A stretch of 64,000 bases of DNA, from positions 248,001 to 312,000 of the forward strand of contig NZ_FNET01000001.1 of the NCBI RefSeq assembly GCF_900100275.1. The letters are read 5' to 3'. Under the pieces are notes generated by a model. That model searched no databases. It was not told the origin of the DNA and saw only the letters and a list, made by a program, of their open reading frames with translations. The position numbers were made by a program, and so were the translations under genes. The DNA is from Lentzea albidocapillata subsp. violacea (GTDB lineage: Bacteria; Actinomycetota; Actinomycetes; Mycobacteriales; Pseudonocardiaceae). Of the stretch, positions 29,490 through 38,517 are shown in pieces. Position 1 is the stretch's first letter. Each line of letters begins with the position of its first letter.

Positions 29490-29521
29490 GGTCGGCGCGG
29501 CAGGAGAGATCCGCGCCGACC
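29490..29521. repeat. Perfect 11-bp hairpin resembling a collapsed copy of the repeat
   Basis: GGTCGGCGCGG, a 10-nt loop, CCGCGCCGACC. The arms match the long-range helix of the repeat (GGTCGGTGCGG / CCGCGCCGACC in copy 1), but the roughly 85 nt normally enclosed are missing. It lies between copies 2 and 3. Confidence 0.5.
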
Positions 29522-29525
29522 GGAC

Positions 29526-29749
29526 GCCCTCGAGCCGTCCGTTGGGGGAGAGTGACGGCTCGAGGGCGAGCTTGGGGAGGCCGATGCGATCGGTCGCCTC
29601 TCGGCGAGTTGCTCGACGCGGTACCAGCCGTACGGTCTTCCGCGAAGGCGATGAGGTGAGGCCCGGGGGACACGGACCGCACCGACCAACACGTATAACG
29701 GCCGCGGTGCCCGGAGTGTTTCCGGAACGCGCTGTGGGGTCGCTCACCG
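29526..29749 (+). repeat. Structured repeat, copy 3 (candidate non-coding RNA, diverged)
   Basis: About 224 bp. The first hairpin is a perfect 14 bp (29526-29539 with 29554-29567), again with its own stem sequence and a G-rich 14-nt loop containing TTGGGGGAGAG. CGCCTCTCGGCG and the CGCGG/CCGCG hairpin are kept. The long-range helix has two mismatches and the 3' hairpin is altered, so this is the most diverged copy. Confidence 0.6.
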
Positions 29750-29860
29750 CTGTACCAGGGCCCCGCGAAACCCTGGCCCCGCAGGGGTGACTCCCCGCTC
29801 TGACGGGTGATGACGCCGCCGCGGTTGGCCCCTGAGTGCTCGCAGGCCCGCTCAACTTCA

Positions 29861-30217
29861 GGCGGACTACTGGAGTCGAACTTCGCCGTGCCACCCTGGC
29901 CATCAACGAGTAGACCAACGCCGTCGCCTGCCTGTTCTCCGCCCTCGGCTGCGGCGAGGCAAGGCTCCCGGTCCACCCCGAGATCGCGAACGCCCTCACC
30001 GAGGCCGGCGGGCAGAACGGCTATGGTCCCGTGGCGGGCTCGCCGCGCGCACGAGAGGCCGCCGCACGTGTCGACGGGCTGGTCCGCGCCCCCCGCGGCC
30101 ACATCGAACAGCTCGCCACGGCCCGGATACCTCGGCCGCCGCGACCTGCCCACCGACCCCGTGGAGCCGCCCTGGATCGCCGAGAGCCTCGTTGATCTCA
30201 GAGCCGTTCTTCAGTAG
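29861..30217 (+). pseudogene. Remnant of a class I/II PLP aminotransferase gene
   Basis: In one frame the sequence reads LAINE, a TAG stop, then LPVHPEIANALTEAGGQNGY and GPVAGSPRAREAAA. After a frameshift it continues GYLGRRDLPTDP. This is the N-terminal region of a class I/II aminotransferase (the LPVHP, NGYGPVAGS and RRGLPTDP blocks), but with a stop codon, a frameshift and no catalytic domain. It is dead and not expressed as a useful protein. Confidence 0.7.
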
Positions 30218-30284
30218 AAGCAGCTCGTGCGGCGGCACGCGGGCCCTGGCGTCCATTGTGGACGCGGAGAACCCGCGCGGAGCA

Positions 30285-30950
30285 CTATCCGCGTTCGGAG
30301 GTCTGCGGGACCACCAGGCCCGACTCGTAGGCGATCACCACGAGCTGGGCCCGGTCGCGGGCGTGCAGCTTCGTCATCGCGCGGTTGACGTGCGTCTTCG
30401 CCGTGAGCGGGCTGATCACCATGCTCGCGGCGATCTCGTCGTTCGACAGGCCGCGGGCGACCAGCACGACGGCCTCGCGTTCTCTGGTGGTGAGGTGGGT
30501 GAGGCTGAGGTTCTGCCGCAGCGGCTGGCTCACGTACCGGTCGATCAGCCTGCGGGTGATCGACGGGGCCAGCAGGGCGTCACCGCGAGCCGCGACCCGG
30601 ACGGCGTGCAGGAAGTCCTCCGGCTGCACGTCCTTCACGAGGAACCCGGCCGCGCCCGCCTTCAGGGCGTGGAAGACGTACTCGTCCAGGCCGTAGTTGG
30701 TGAGGATCACGACGTGCGTGCCCGCCAGGGACGGGTCGGCGGCGATGTTCTCGGTGGCCTCGATGCCGTCCATCTCCGGCATCTGGATGTCGATCAGGGC
30801 GATGTCCGGGAGGTGCTTGCGGGCCTGGTCGAGGCCTTCCCGGCCGTTCGCGGCCTCGGCGACGACCTCGATGTCGTCCTCGGCGTTCAGCAACGCGCGG
30901 AAACCGCTGCGGATCAGCGGCTGGTCGTCTACCAGCAGGACGCGGATCAT
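30285..30950 (-). CDS. NarL/LuxR-family response regulator
   Basis: A 221-residue regulator: receiver domain with the phospho-acceptor Asp54 in ALIDIQMPEMDG, acidic pocket VDDQ, and Lys in FLVKDV. The C-terminal LuxR-type helix-turn-helix is LTTREREAVVLVARGLSNDE with KTHVNRAMTKL as the recognition helix. ATG 30950 overlaps the kinase stop (ATGA). Output gene of the two-component pair. Confidence 0.93.
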   Translation of the reverse strand: MIRVLLVDDQPLIRSGFRALLNAEDDIEVVAEAANGREGLDQARKHLPDIALIDIQMPEMDGIEATENIAADPSLAGTHVVILTNYGLDEYVFHALKAGAAGFLVKDVQPEDFLHAVRVAARGDALLAPSITRRLIDRYVSQPLRQNLSLTHLTTREREAVVLVARGLSNDEIAASMVISPLTAKTHVNRAMTKLHARDRAQLVVIAYESGLVVPQTSERG

Positions 30951-32029
30951 GGTTGTGCCACGGGGAGTTCGGCCTGCACGCGGAAACCGCCTTCGACTCG
31001 GGGCGCTGCCTGGAGGTTGCCGCCCAGCGCGGTGACGCGTTCGCGCATGCCGAGCAGTCCGACGCCCGGTTCCGCCTTACCAGGTGTGGCTGTGCCGTCG
31101 TCGTCCACCTTGATGACCACCGTGTCCTGGCGGTAGTCGATGTGGACCCGCGCGGTCGCGGCGGCGGCGTGGCGGGCGATGTTCGTGAGCGACTCCTGCA
31201 CGATCCGGTACGCCGTGCGCTCCACCGCCGCCGGGACGTCGTCGTGGCGGCCTTCGATCGTGAGCCGGGCGTCCAGGCCGGTGGCTCTGGCGCGTTCGAC
31301 CAGTTCGGGGACGTCCTTGATGCCGTGCGGTGGGTTCTTGTCGTCGTCCCGCAGGGCTTCCAGGGTGGCGCGGAGTTCCCTGGCGGCTTCCCGGCCGGCG
31401 TCGCGGATCACCAGGAGGGGTTCGGGCACGTCCTCGCCGCGTTTCCGGGCGAGGTGGACGGCGACCTCGGCCTGCAGCTTGATCACCGAGATCTGGTGGG
31501 TGAGCGAGTCGTGCAGCTCGCGGGCTATGTGCAGGCGTTCCTCGCCGGCCCGTCTGCGCGCCGTTTCCTCTTTGGTGCGTTCGGCTTCGTCAGCACGTCG
31601 CTCGGCCTGTCTGAGTGCCTCGCCGGCGGCCGCTGCGGCGATCAGCCACGCGATCTGCAGGACGTCGCGGGTCTGCGCGAACGCCTCGTACGTGGTGAGG
31701 TCGCGCGGCGAGGCGAGTGCGGCAAGGGGGAGCGTGGCGAGCATCAGGACGGAACCGGTGAGCGTGAACACGCGGTGGCCCGCCCGCATCGTCGCGTAGA
31801 CGGCGAACAGGAAGGCGATCAGCGGCACGTCCGCGCCGGTGGCCTGGTAGCCCAGTGCGAACAGTCCGGTCGCGGCGAGCACGGTTCTCGGGGCTCGTCT
31901 GCGGGCGGCGAGCGCCAGTCCGCCGGCGGCGAGCAGCGCGTAACCAGGGCCGGTGGCGGGATGGCCGGCCACGACGAGGCTCGCCGCCACTCCGACGGCG
32001 ATCGCCCAGTCCAGCCAGCGAGTGCTCAT
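30947..32029 (-). CDS. Sensor histidine kinase, HisKA_3 type
   Basis: A 360-residue kinase. Four to five N-terminal membrane segments form a short sensor without a large outer domain. After a coiled stretch rich in Arg and Glu comes the phospho-acceptor motif ARELHDSLTHQISVI, and the ATPase domain has VQESLTNIARHA (N box) and GLLGMRERVTALGG (G box). Partner of the response regulator whose start it overlaps. The signal is unknown; kinases of this build often sense membrane stress. Confidence 0.92.
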   Translation of the reverse strand: MSTRWLDWAIAVGVAASLVVAGHPATGPGYALLAAGGLALAARRRAPRTVLAATGLFALGYQATGADVPLIAFLFAVYATMRAGHRVFTLTGSVLMLATLPLAALASPRDLTTYEAFAQTRDVLQIAWLIAAAAAGEALRQAERRADEAERTKEETARRRAGEERLHIARELHDSLTHQISVIKLQAEVAVHLARKRGEDVPEPLLVIRDAGREAARELRATLEALRDDDKNPPHGIKDVPELVERARATGLDARLTIEGRHDDVPAAVERTAYRIVQESLTNIARHAAAATARVHIDYRQDTVVIKVDDDGTATPGKAEPGVGLLGMRERVTALGGNLQAAPRVEGGFRVQAELPVAQP

Positions 32030-32162
32030 CCGTGCACCTTAATCCTCCGTTCGCGCTGGTAGATCGTTCGCTGGGAGGATTGTTGGACTACTGCGCACGC
32101 AGTACAGCGGTGTCTGCGCCCGCACGACGACATGGAGCTGGTCCGGGGGTTGGCTGGTGCCC

Positions 32163-32459
32163 ATGTTGCTTTCCGCTGCTTATGAGATGTCCGCCGGCCG
32201 CACGTTGTCGCTGATCGGTGTCGTCGTTGGTGTGATTGGACTGTTAGCGCTCACCCGGCGCGGCCTGTGGGCCGTCGTGCTGGGTGCGGTGGGGGCGGTG
32301 ATCGGTGTCGCGGTCGTGGTGATGGCGCAGGGCGGCCCCGGCACCGGCTACGGCATCGTCGGTGGCTACCTGTCGCTCGCGGTGGGCGTGTCCGGTGTGG
32401 TGCTGGGCGGTCTGGCTATGCGAAGAGCCGCTCGGGCTGCTGCACCGCGCGCCTCGTGA
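32163..32459 (+). CDS. Small membrane protein, DUF6223-like
   Basis: A 98-residue protein with three hydrophobic segments ([55 protein letters not shown]) around the loop AQGGPGTGYGIVGG, which matches the actinomycete DUF6223 pattern. Start ATG 32163, or GTG 32157. Function unknown. The 3' end overlaps the convergent ROK regulator gene by 44 bp. It is divergent from the histidine kinase gene, 133 bp away, a frequent place for a target of the two-component system. Confidence 0.65.
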   Translation: MLLSAAYEMSAGRTLSLIGVVVGVIGLLALTRRGLWAVVLGAVGAVIGVAVVVMAQGGPGTGYGIVGGYLSLAVGVSGVVLGGLAMRRAARAAAPRAS

Positions 32460-33561
32460 TCAGCCCGGCCGCTCCCCGCACCACCGCGAACTCGCCGAGG
32501 GGCGAGGCGAGCAGCCGGGTGTGCCGTTCGCCGCCCGCGAGCACCCTGCCGTCCATTTCGGACTGCACGGCCTCGCGAAGGTGGTCGTACAGCACGGCGT
32601 AGCTGCCGCCGAGCACGACCGTCGGAACGTCGAAGAGGTTCATCAGCGTCGCGATGCCGACCCCGAGCGCCTCTCCGGCCTTCCGCACGGCCTCCGCGGC
32701 CTTCGGGTCGCCCGCTTCGAGTGCCCTGCGCAACGAGTCGAGCCGCCGCCGTCCCGCCTCGCGCAGGATGACGTCGAGCCCCGCATACCGCTCGACGCAA
32801 CCGCGGCTGCCACACGTGCAGCGGATGCCGTTGCGCTCGATCACGACGTGCCCGAGCTCGCCCGCGAACCCGCTGACCCCGCGGTAGACCTCGCCGTTCA
32901 GCACGACCCCCGCGCCGATGCCGACGTCCGCCGTCACGTGCACGAAGTCCTCGCCCGCCAGGTGCCGCGGCCACAGGTGGGCGAGCGCGGCGAGGTTCGC
33001 CTCGTTGTCGAGCTGGACGTCGAGGCCGGTTCGCTCGCCCAGCCCCTCGGCCAGGCGCGTGCCGACGAGCTCGGGCAGGTTCGGCGCCCTGACGATGGCG
33101 CCGTCGTGCACGACACCGGGAATCGCGAGCCCCACCCCGAGCAGCCTGCGCTCGGAGCCGCCGGTGACCTCGCGGATCAGTCCGGCGATCCGGTCGAGCA
33201 CCTCGTCCGCCGGGATTCTGCGCATGTCGGCGGGCACGAGACGGCGTTCGAGCGTCTCGCCGTCGAGCCCGAGGGTCTCGACGGCGAGGTGGCTGACGTT
33301 GATCTCCGCACCCACCGCCACCGGCCCGGCGGGGTGGAAGCGCAACGGCTTGGACGGCCTGCCCATGCCCACCAGCGTGGCGGGCTCCTCCACCAGGATC
33401 CCGCCTGCCAGCAACGGCTCGGTGAGGTTGGACAGGGTGGCTTTGGTCAGGCCGGTGCGCGCCGCGAGGTCGGCGCGCGAACCGGGCCGGTCGACGAGGG
33501 CGAGCAGCACCGTCCGCAGGTTGCCGAGGCGAACCTGCCGCAGGTGGTCGACGGTGGTCAT
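32416..33561 (-). CDS. xylR: ROK-family repressor of xylose genes
   Basis: A 381-residue protein: N-terminal winged helix ([20 protein letters not shown]) and a ROK sugar-kinase-like domain with the zinc-binding motif [10 protein letters not shown] and the ATP-loop-like [15 protein letters not shown] 33561 overlaps the xylulokinase stop. Regulators of this kind beside xylA and xylB bind palindromes and release them on xylose. The GTTCAA-N3-TTGAAC palindrome before xylA is the likely operator. The symbol is based on context. Confidence 0.85.
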   Translation of the reverse strand: MTTVDHLRQVRLGNLRTVLLALVDRPGSRADLAARTGLTKATLSNLTEPLLAGGILVEEPATLVGMGRPSKPLRFHPAGPVAVGAEINVSHLAVETLGLDGETLERRLVPADMRRIPADEVLDRIAGLIREVTGGSERRLLGVGLAIPGVVHDGAIVRAPNLPELVGTRLAEGLGERTGLDVQLDNEANLAALAHLWPRHLAGEDFVHVTADVGIGAGVVLNGEVYRGVSGFAGELGHVVIERNGIRCTCGSRGCVERYAGLDVILREAGRRRLDSLRRALEAGDPKAAEAVRKAGEALGVGIATLMNLFDVPTVVLGGSYAVLYDHLREAVQSEMDGRVLAGGERHTRLLASPLGEFAVVRGAAGLITRRAVQQPERLFA

Positions 33562-34982
33562 CGACTCAAGTATCGCTGTGCCGCGTCCCCGTACCGCGCC
33601 CGGATCTCCGGCACCGCCTCCGCCTCGTACCGCGTGCTTTCCGCCAGCGTCCACTCCGGAGGCGTCGCCCCGCCGGTGAGCGTCCACGCGGCCTGCCGCG
33701 CCGCACCGTTCGCCACGTACTCATCCGGCGCGGGCACTGTCACGGGCACACCGAAGACCATCGGCGCGATCTCCCGCACCGCCGGAGAAACCGCCGCTCC
33801 TCCGACAAGCCGCACGCCGGTGACGTCCGCACCTTGCTCAGCAAGCGCGTCGAGCCCCACCGCAAGACCGCACAGCATGCCTTCGACGGCCGCACGGGCG
33901 ATGTTCGCGGGCGTCGCGTTGGTGAGCGTCAGTCCGTGCAACGCACCCGTCGCGTCCGGCAAGTTCGGCGTCCGCTCGCCTTCCAAGTACGGAACCATCA
34001 CCACGCCCTCCGCACCCGCCTTCGCCGAAAGAGCGAGATCGCTGAGCTTCGCGAGGTCGACGCCCAGCATGCGGGCCGTCGCATCCAGGACGCGGGCGGC
34101 GTTCAGGGTGCAGGCCAGCGGGAGGTAGCGGCCCGTGGCGTCGGCGAACCCCGCCACGATCCCGGAGGCGTCCGCCGCACGCACTTCGCTGGTCGCGGTG
34201 ACGACGCCGGAGGTGCCGAGCGACACCACGACGTCGGTGCCGCCGCCCACCCCGAGCATGGCCGCCGCGTTGTCGCCGGCGCCTGCCGCGAGACGGACCG
34301 TCTCGTCTCGCTGGCCTCCCACGTCCGAGCCGAGACGAGACGGTCCGTCGCGCCACTCGGCAGGGCCAAGAACCTGCGGCAGCACCACATCGGAGCGTCC
34401 GAGCGCGAGAGAGAGCAGGTCAGGCACGTACTCGTTCGCCACCGAGTCGAAGTAGCCCGTGCCGGACGCATCCGAACGGTCGGTGACCAGGTCGTAGAGC
34501 AAGCCGGTGCCGCGCAGCCGCCACGTCAGCCAGTCGTGCGGCAGGCAGACGGCGGCGGTGCGCCTGGCGTTGGCCGGTTCGTTCTGGGCGAGCCAGCGCA
34601 GCTTGGTGATCGTGAACGACGCGACCGGCACGAGGCCGATCCGCGCCGCCCACTCCGCAGCGCCCAGTTCGTCCGTCAGCGCGGCTGCTGCCGCCGCGGA
34701 ACGGGTGTCGTTCCACAGCAACGCCTCGCGCACGACCTCGCCGGCCTCGTCGAGGCAGACCATGCCGTGTTGCTGCCCGGCGACGCTCAGCGCCGCGACG
34801 TCGGACAGTCCGCCGGCGTCGGCGAGCGCGGACCGCAGAGCCGACCACCAGTGCGAGGGGTGCACCTCGGTGCCGTCCGGGTGAGCCGCGCGGCCCTCCC
34901 GGACGAGCCTGCCGGTCTCCGCGTCGCGAACCACGACCTTGCACGACTGCGTCGAGGAGTCGACGCCGGCGACGAGCGTCAT
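33558..34982 (-). CDS. xylB: Xylulokinase
   Basis: A 474-residue FGGY-family kinase that phosphorylates D-xylulose, feeding the pentose phosphate pathway. It starts [31 protein letters not shown] and LLWNDTRS carry substrate contacts, [22 protein letters not shown] is the ATP-side block (catalytic Asp in GAGDNAA). Its start is one nucleotide after the xylA stop, so the two are co-translated. Confidence 0.93.
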   Translation of the reverse strand: MTLVAGVDSSTQSCKVVVRDAETGRLVREGRAAHPDGTEVHPSHWWSALRSALADAGGLSDVAALSVAGQQHGMVCLDEAGEVVREALLWNDTRSAAAAAALTDELGAAEWAARIGLVPVASFTITKLRWLAQNEPANARRTAAVCLPHDWLTWRLRGTGLLYDLVTDRSDASGTGYFDSVANEYVPDLLSLALGRSDVVLPQVLGPAEWRDGPSRLGSDVGGQRDETVRLAAGAGDNAAAMLGVGGGTDVVVSLGTSGVVTATSEVRAADASGIVAGFADATGRYLPLACTLNAARVLDATARMLGVDLAKLSDLALSAKAGAEGVVMVPYLEGERTPNLPDATGALHGLTLTNATPANIARAAVEGMLCGLAVGLDALAEQGADVTGVRLVGGAAVSPAVREIAPMVFGVPVTVPAPDEYVANGAARQAAWTLTGGATPPEWTLAESTRYEAEAVPEIRARYGDAAQRYLSR

Positions 34983-34983
34983 G

Positions 34984-36132
34984 TCAGCGCGCTCCCGTGA
35001 GGTGCTCGAGGGCGAGCTGGTTGAGCCGGACGAAGCCGTAGCCGCGTTCGCCGGCCTGGTCGGGGTCGAAGCCGGTGTCCTTGATCAGGTCGTCGTAGGA
35101 CTCACCGGTGTTGAGCGTGGGCTGCGACAGCTCCGCGACACCCGCCACGGCGAGCGCCTCCTGCACCTCGGGGTCCGCGCGGAACGCCTGAGCGCGGTCG
35201 CGGAGCAGCAGGTACGTGGCCATGTTCGCCTTGGCCGAGTCCCAGACGCCCGTGATGTCCTCGGTCCGCGACGGCTTGTAGTCGAAGTGCTTCGGCCCGT
35301 CGTACCCGGCGGTCTCCAGCAGGTCGACCAGCGCGAACGCGTTCATCAGGTCGCCGTGCCCGAACACCAGGTCCTGGTCGTACTTGATGCTGCGCTGCCC
35401 GTTGAGGTCGATGTGGAACAGCTTGCCGTGCCACAACGCCTGCGCGATGCCGTGCACGAAGTTCAGCCCGGCCATCTGCTCGTGCCCGACCTCGGGGTTC
35501 AGGCCGACCATCTCGGGCCGGTCGAGCGAGGTGATGAACGCGAGCGCGTGCCCGACGGTCGGCAGCAGGATGTCGCCGCGCGGCTCGTTCGGCTTCGGCT
35601 CGAGCGCGAACCGCAGGTCGTAGCCGCGGTCGGTGACGAACTGCGTCAGCAGGTTCATGGCCTCGCGGTACCGGTCGAGCGCCGCCCGCACGTCCTTGGC
35701 CACGTCGTACTCGGAGCCCTCGCGGCCGCCCCACAGCACGAACGTCTTGGCGCCGAGCTCCGCCGCCAGTTCGACGTTGCGCAGCACCTTCTGCAGCGCG
35801 AACCGCCGCACGCCGCGGTCGTTGCTGGTGAAGCCGCCGTCCTTGAACACCGGGTGGCTGAACAGGTTCGTCGTCACCATCGGGATGACGAGGCCGGTGT
35901 CGGCGAGCGCGCCCTGCAACCGGCTGATCTGCTGGTCGCGGTGCGTCGCCTCGAAGCCGAACAGGTCGTCGTCGTGGAACGTCAGGCCGTAGGCGCCCAG
36001 CTCGGCGAGCCGGTGCACCGCCTCGACCACGTCGAGTTCGGGTCGCGTGGCCTCGCCGAACGGGTCGCGGCCCTGCCAGCCCACGGTCCACAGACCGAAG
36101 GAGAACTTGTCCGCCGGAGTGGGCGTGCTCAT
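34984..36132 (-). CDS. xylA: Xylose isomerase
   Basis: A 382-residue TIM-barrel isomerase converting D-xylose to D-xylulose, of the shorter actinomycete (class I) type. Signatures: [12 protein letters not shown] with the active-site His, [24 protein letters not shown] with metal-binding Glu, GLNPEVGHE and [12 protein letters not shown] 36132 has GAGG 6 nt upstream. First gene of xylA-xylB-xylR. Confidence 0.95.
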   Translation of the reverse strand: MSTPTPADKFSFGLWTVGWQGRDPFGEATRPELDVVEAVHRLAELGAYGLTFHDDDLFGFEATHRDQQISRLQGALADTGLVIPMVTTNLFSHPVFKDGGFTSNDRGVRRFALQKVLRNVELAAELGAKTFVLWGGREGSEYDVAKDVRAALDRYREAMNLLTQFVTDRGYDLRFALEPKPNEPRGDILLPTVGHALAFITSLDRPEMVGLNPEVGHEQMAGLNFVHGIAQALWHGKLFHIDLNGQRSIKYDQDLVFGHGDLMNAFALVDLLETAGYDGPKHFDYKPSRTEDITGVWDSAKANMATYLLLRDRAQAFRADPEVQEALAVAGVAELSQPTLNTGESYDDLIKDTGFDPDQAGERGYGFVRLNQLALEHLTGAR

Positions 36133-36146
36133 CATCCACCTCATTC

Positions 36147-36161
36147 GTTCAATGCTTGAAC
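36147..36161. promoter_or_regulatory. Palindrome GTTCAA-TGC-TTGAAC before xylA (probable XylR operator)
   Basis: Perfect 6-3-6 inverted repeat 15 bp upstream of the xylA start. It fits a ROK-type operator; the only ROK protein in the window is encoded two genes downstream. Confidence 0.65.
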
Positions 36162-36251
36162 TTAGTGCGGACAGTACGACGCCACGGCCTTGATCGCAAT
36201 CGCTGCGGCGAAGAACGAGGGACGTCGTGGTGGTGTTCCGCGTCAAACGCG

Positions 36252-36280
36252 TTGTAAGGCACCGCTCATGTGTCTACACT
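36252..36280 (+). promoter_or_regulatory. Predicted promoter of the EF-G-like gene
   Basis: TTGTAA (36252-36257), a 17-bp spacer and TACACT (36275-36280), a good match to the main sigma factor consensus. It lies 40 bp before the leader peptide and 211 bp before the GTPase start. Confidence 0.6.
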
Positions 36281-36319
36281 CCACGATCATCATCACCCCG
36301 AGACGAGAGGAGACCGGCC

Positions 36320-36418
36320 GTGCGTACCGCCGCCGTCGTCCTCCCGTCCCGTTTCGACGTGATCCTCGTGTCCTCGCACCCCGGTCGCCTGCTGCGCGCC
36401 GGGCGCCGGACTGTCTGA
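36320..36418 (+). CDS. Predicted 32-residue leader peptide
   Basis: GTG 36320 is preceded by GAGAGGAG, a strong ribosome binding site, and the frame runs 33 codons to TGA 36416-36418. The product is basic with three Arg-rich turns near the end (GRLLRAGRRTV). A perfect 8-bp hairpin follows the stop codon by one base. Short translated leaders followed by a hairpin upstream of a translation GTPase are typical of ribosome-stalling attenuators, as for tet(M). Expression is inferred. Confidence 0.55.
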   Translation: MRTAAVVLPSRFDVILVSSHPGRLLRAGRRTV

Positions 36419-36439
36419 CGAACTCCTCCGCGGAGTTCG
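36419..36439 (+). promoter_or_regulatory. Hairpin between leader peptide and EF-G-like gene
   Basis: CGAACTCC, a 5-nt loop, GGAGTTCG, beginning right after the leader stop codon and 52 nt before the GTPase start. A ribosome stalled at the end of the leader would cover its left arm, so it fits a transcription attenuator or antiterminator. Confidence 0.5.
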
Positions 36440-36490
36440 CCGGGTCATCGCGCTGACCCCGTAAGTCCTTGACACCAAAGGCACAAAGCC

Positions 36491-38476
36491 ATGCGCACGA
36501 TCACGTTGAACGCTGTCCGCAACCTCGGCATCCTCGCCCACGTCGACGCCGGCAAGACCACGCTCACCGAACGCGTCCTGTTCGCCACCGGCAGCACCCA
36601 CAAGCGCGGCGAGGTCCACGACGGCACCACCGTCACCGACTTCGACCCGCAGGAACGCGATCGCGGCATCACGATCTTCGCCGCGGCCGTGACCTGCACG
36701 TGGGACGGGCATCGCGTCAACCTCATCGACACGCCGGGACACGTCGACTTCGCCGACGAGGTAGAACGGTCCCTGCGCGTGCTCGACGGGGCCGTCGCGG
36801 TGTTCGACGGTGTGGCCGGCGTGGAGCCGCAGAGCGAATCGGTGTGGCGGCAGGCGGATCGGTACGGCGTGCCCAGGATCGCGTTCGTCAACAAGCTCGA
36901 CCGGGCCGGCGCCGACCTCGACACCGTCGTCGAGTCGATCCGCACGCGGCTGCACACCGTGCCGCTCGTAGTCCAGCTGCCGATCGGCGTGGAGGACGGG
37001 TTCCGCGGCGTCGTCGACCTGGTGCGCATGCGTGCGCTGAGCTGGGACGACGGCATGACCGAGGGACCGGTACCGGAAACGCTGCTGGCAGAGGCGCAAC
37101 GACGGCGCCGCCTCCTGGAGGAGGCGGTGGCGGAGCTGCACCCCGAGGCATTGGAGGAGTTCTTCGCGCAGGGCCTGTCCGAGCAGACGTTGAGGAAGGC
37201 ACTGCGGGACCTGACCCGGCGCGGCCAGGCCACCGTCGTGCTGTGCGGCTCGGCGTACCGCAACCGCGGCGTCGAACCGTTGCTGGACGCGGTGATCGCG
37301 TACCTGCCGTCCCCTGTGGACGTTCCGCCGGTGCGCGGCGTCGACGGCCAGGAACGGCAGCCGGATCCGGACGCGCCGTTCGCGGCACTGGTGTTCAAGG
37401 TGAACGCCACCGCCACCGGACGGCTCGCGTACGTCCGCGTCTACTCTGGCACCCTCCACAAGGGAGACACGGTCCTGGTGGGCGGCCGCACCGAGCGCAT
37501 CGGACGGATCCTGCGCGTCCAGGCCGATCGGCACACGCCGGTCGACCAGGCCGTCGCGGGTGACATCGTCGCGGTGGTGGGGCTGAAGTCGGCTCGCACG
37601 GGCACGACCCTGTGCGCGCCAACGGCTCCGTTGCTGCTCGAACCCGCGGTGTCGGCCGACCCCGTGGTGTCCGTGGCCGTGGAGACGCGGACCAGCGCGG
37701 ACAACGCCCGGCTGACCGAGGCACTGGCGCACCTGGTCGACGAGGACCCGTCCCTGCGGTTCGGGACGGACCCGGAGACCGGCCAGACGGTGCTGTCCGG
37801 CCAGGGCGAGCTGCACCTGGAGGTCTCGGTGGAGAAGGCGCGCACGCTGCACCGCATCGAGCTCACCATGGGACGGCCGCGCGTCTCGTACCGCGAGACC
37901 GTGGGCACGGGCGTCACGGGCTTCGTTTACCGGCACGTCAAGCAGGACGGAGGGCAGGGACAGTTCGCTCACATCGTGCTCGACACCGAGCCGCTGGAGA
38001 CCGGTTTCGAGTTCCGCTCGGCCGTCACCGGCGGGCGCGTGCCGCAGGAGTTCGTCCGCGCGGTCGAACAGGGCTGCCGGGACGCGCTGGCCGAGGGACC
38101 TCTCGGCCACCCGGTGACCGGCGTGCGGGTGACACTCACCGACGGATCCACGCACGTCAAGGACTCGTCGGAGATGGCGTTCCGCACGGCGGGCCGGTTC
38201 GGGCTGCGTGAGGCGCTGAAGGCCGGTGCCATGACGTTGCTCGAACCGATCGCCGAGGTCACGGTCACCGTGCCGGAGGAGTACCTCGGTGGCGTACTGG
38301 GTGATCTGGCGACGCGCCGGGGCAGGATCCTCGGTTCGGAGTCCAGGCCCGGTGCGACGGTGGTGACGGCGAGCGTGCCGCTGGCGGAGATGTTCGGTTA
38401 CGTGACGAGGTTGCGCAGCCGGACGCAAGGCCGTGGCAGCTTCACCGCCACACCGACCGGTTACGCGCCCGCATAA
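36491..38476 (+). CDS. EF-G-like translation GTPase (ribosomal-protection type)
   Basis: A 661-residue translation factor. GTPase motifs: G1 [10 protein letters not shown]3 DTPGHVDF, G4 NKLD. Domains II to V follow, with [10 protein letters not shown] in domain III and [18 protein letters not shown] in domain V. The GTPase domain is close to EF-G ([20 protein letters not shown]), but the protein is about 40 residues shorter than housekeeping EF-G and is not in a str operon. Its size, solitary place and leader recall Tet/OtrA ribosomal-protection proteins. It may clear an antibiotic from, or rescue, the ribosome; a self-resistance or sensor role is inference. Confidence 0.85.
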   Translation: MRTITLNAVRNLGILAHVDAGKTTLTERVLFATGSTHKRGEVHDGTTVTDFDPQERDRGITIFAAAVTCTWDGHRVNLIDTPGHVDFADEVERSLRVLDGAVAVFDGVAGVEPQSESVWRQADRYGVPRIAFVNKLDRAGADLDTVVESIRTRLHTVPLVVQLPIGVEDGFRGVVDLVRMRALSWDDGMTEGPVPETLLAEAQRRRRLLEEAVAELHPEALEEFFAQGLSEQTLRKALRDLTRRGQATVVLCGSAYRNRGVEPLLDAVIAYLPSPVDVPPVRGVDGQERQPDPDAPFAALVFKVNATATGRLAYVRVYSGTLHKGDTVLVGGRTERIGRILRVQADRHTPVDQAVAGDIVAVVGLKSARTGTTLCAPTAPLLLEPAVSADPVVSVAVETRTSADNARLTEALAHLVDEDPSLRFGTDPETGQTVLSGQGELHLEVSVEKARTLHRIELTMGRPRVSYRETVGTGVTGFVYRHVKQDGGQGQFAHIVLDTEPLETGFEFRSAVTGGRVPQEFVRAVEQGCRDALAEGPLGHPVTGVRVTLTDGSTHVKDSSEMAFRTAGRFGLREALKAGAMTLLEPIAEVTVTVPEEYLGGVLGDLATRRGRILGSESRPGATVVTASVPLAEMFGYVTRLRSRTQGRGSFTATPTGYAPA

Positions 38477-38484
38477 CCGGGACG

Positions 38485-38513
38485 CAGGCCCGCCCTGAGC
38501 CAGGGCGGGCCTG
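38485..38513 (+). terminator. Terminator of the EF-G-like gene
   Basis: Perfect 13-bp stem (CAGGCCCGCCCTG / CAGGGCGGGCCTG) with a 3-nt loop, 8 nt after the stop codon. No T tract. It ends only 4 nt before the next predicted start codon, which therefore cannot have a ribosome binding site. Confidence 0.85.
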
Positions 38514-38517
38514 TGCC

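Noticed and set aside
28969-29749. CRISPR array or integron attC array
   Set aside because: Units are too long and each has its own folded core; there are no short direct repeats with unique spacers, no cas, and no integrase.
28960-29760. Open frames on both strands in the repeat array
   Set aside because: Peptides are low in complexity (Arg, Pro, Gly), frames shift between copies, and starts and ribosome binding sites are missing.
32242-32255. TGTTAGCGCTCACC, similar to the operators at 1235-1304
   Set aside because: It lies inside the DUF6223-like coding region, with no promoter or target nearby, and differs at two bases; probably chance.
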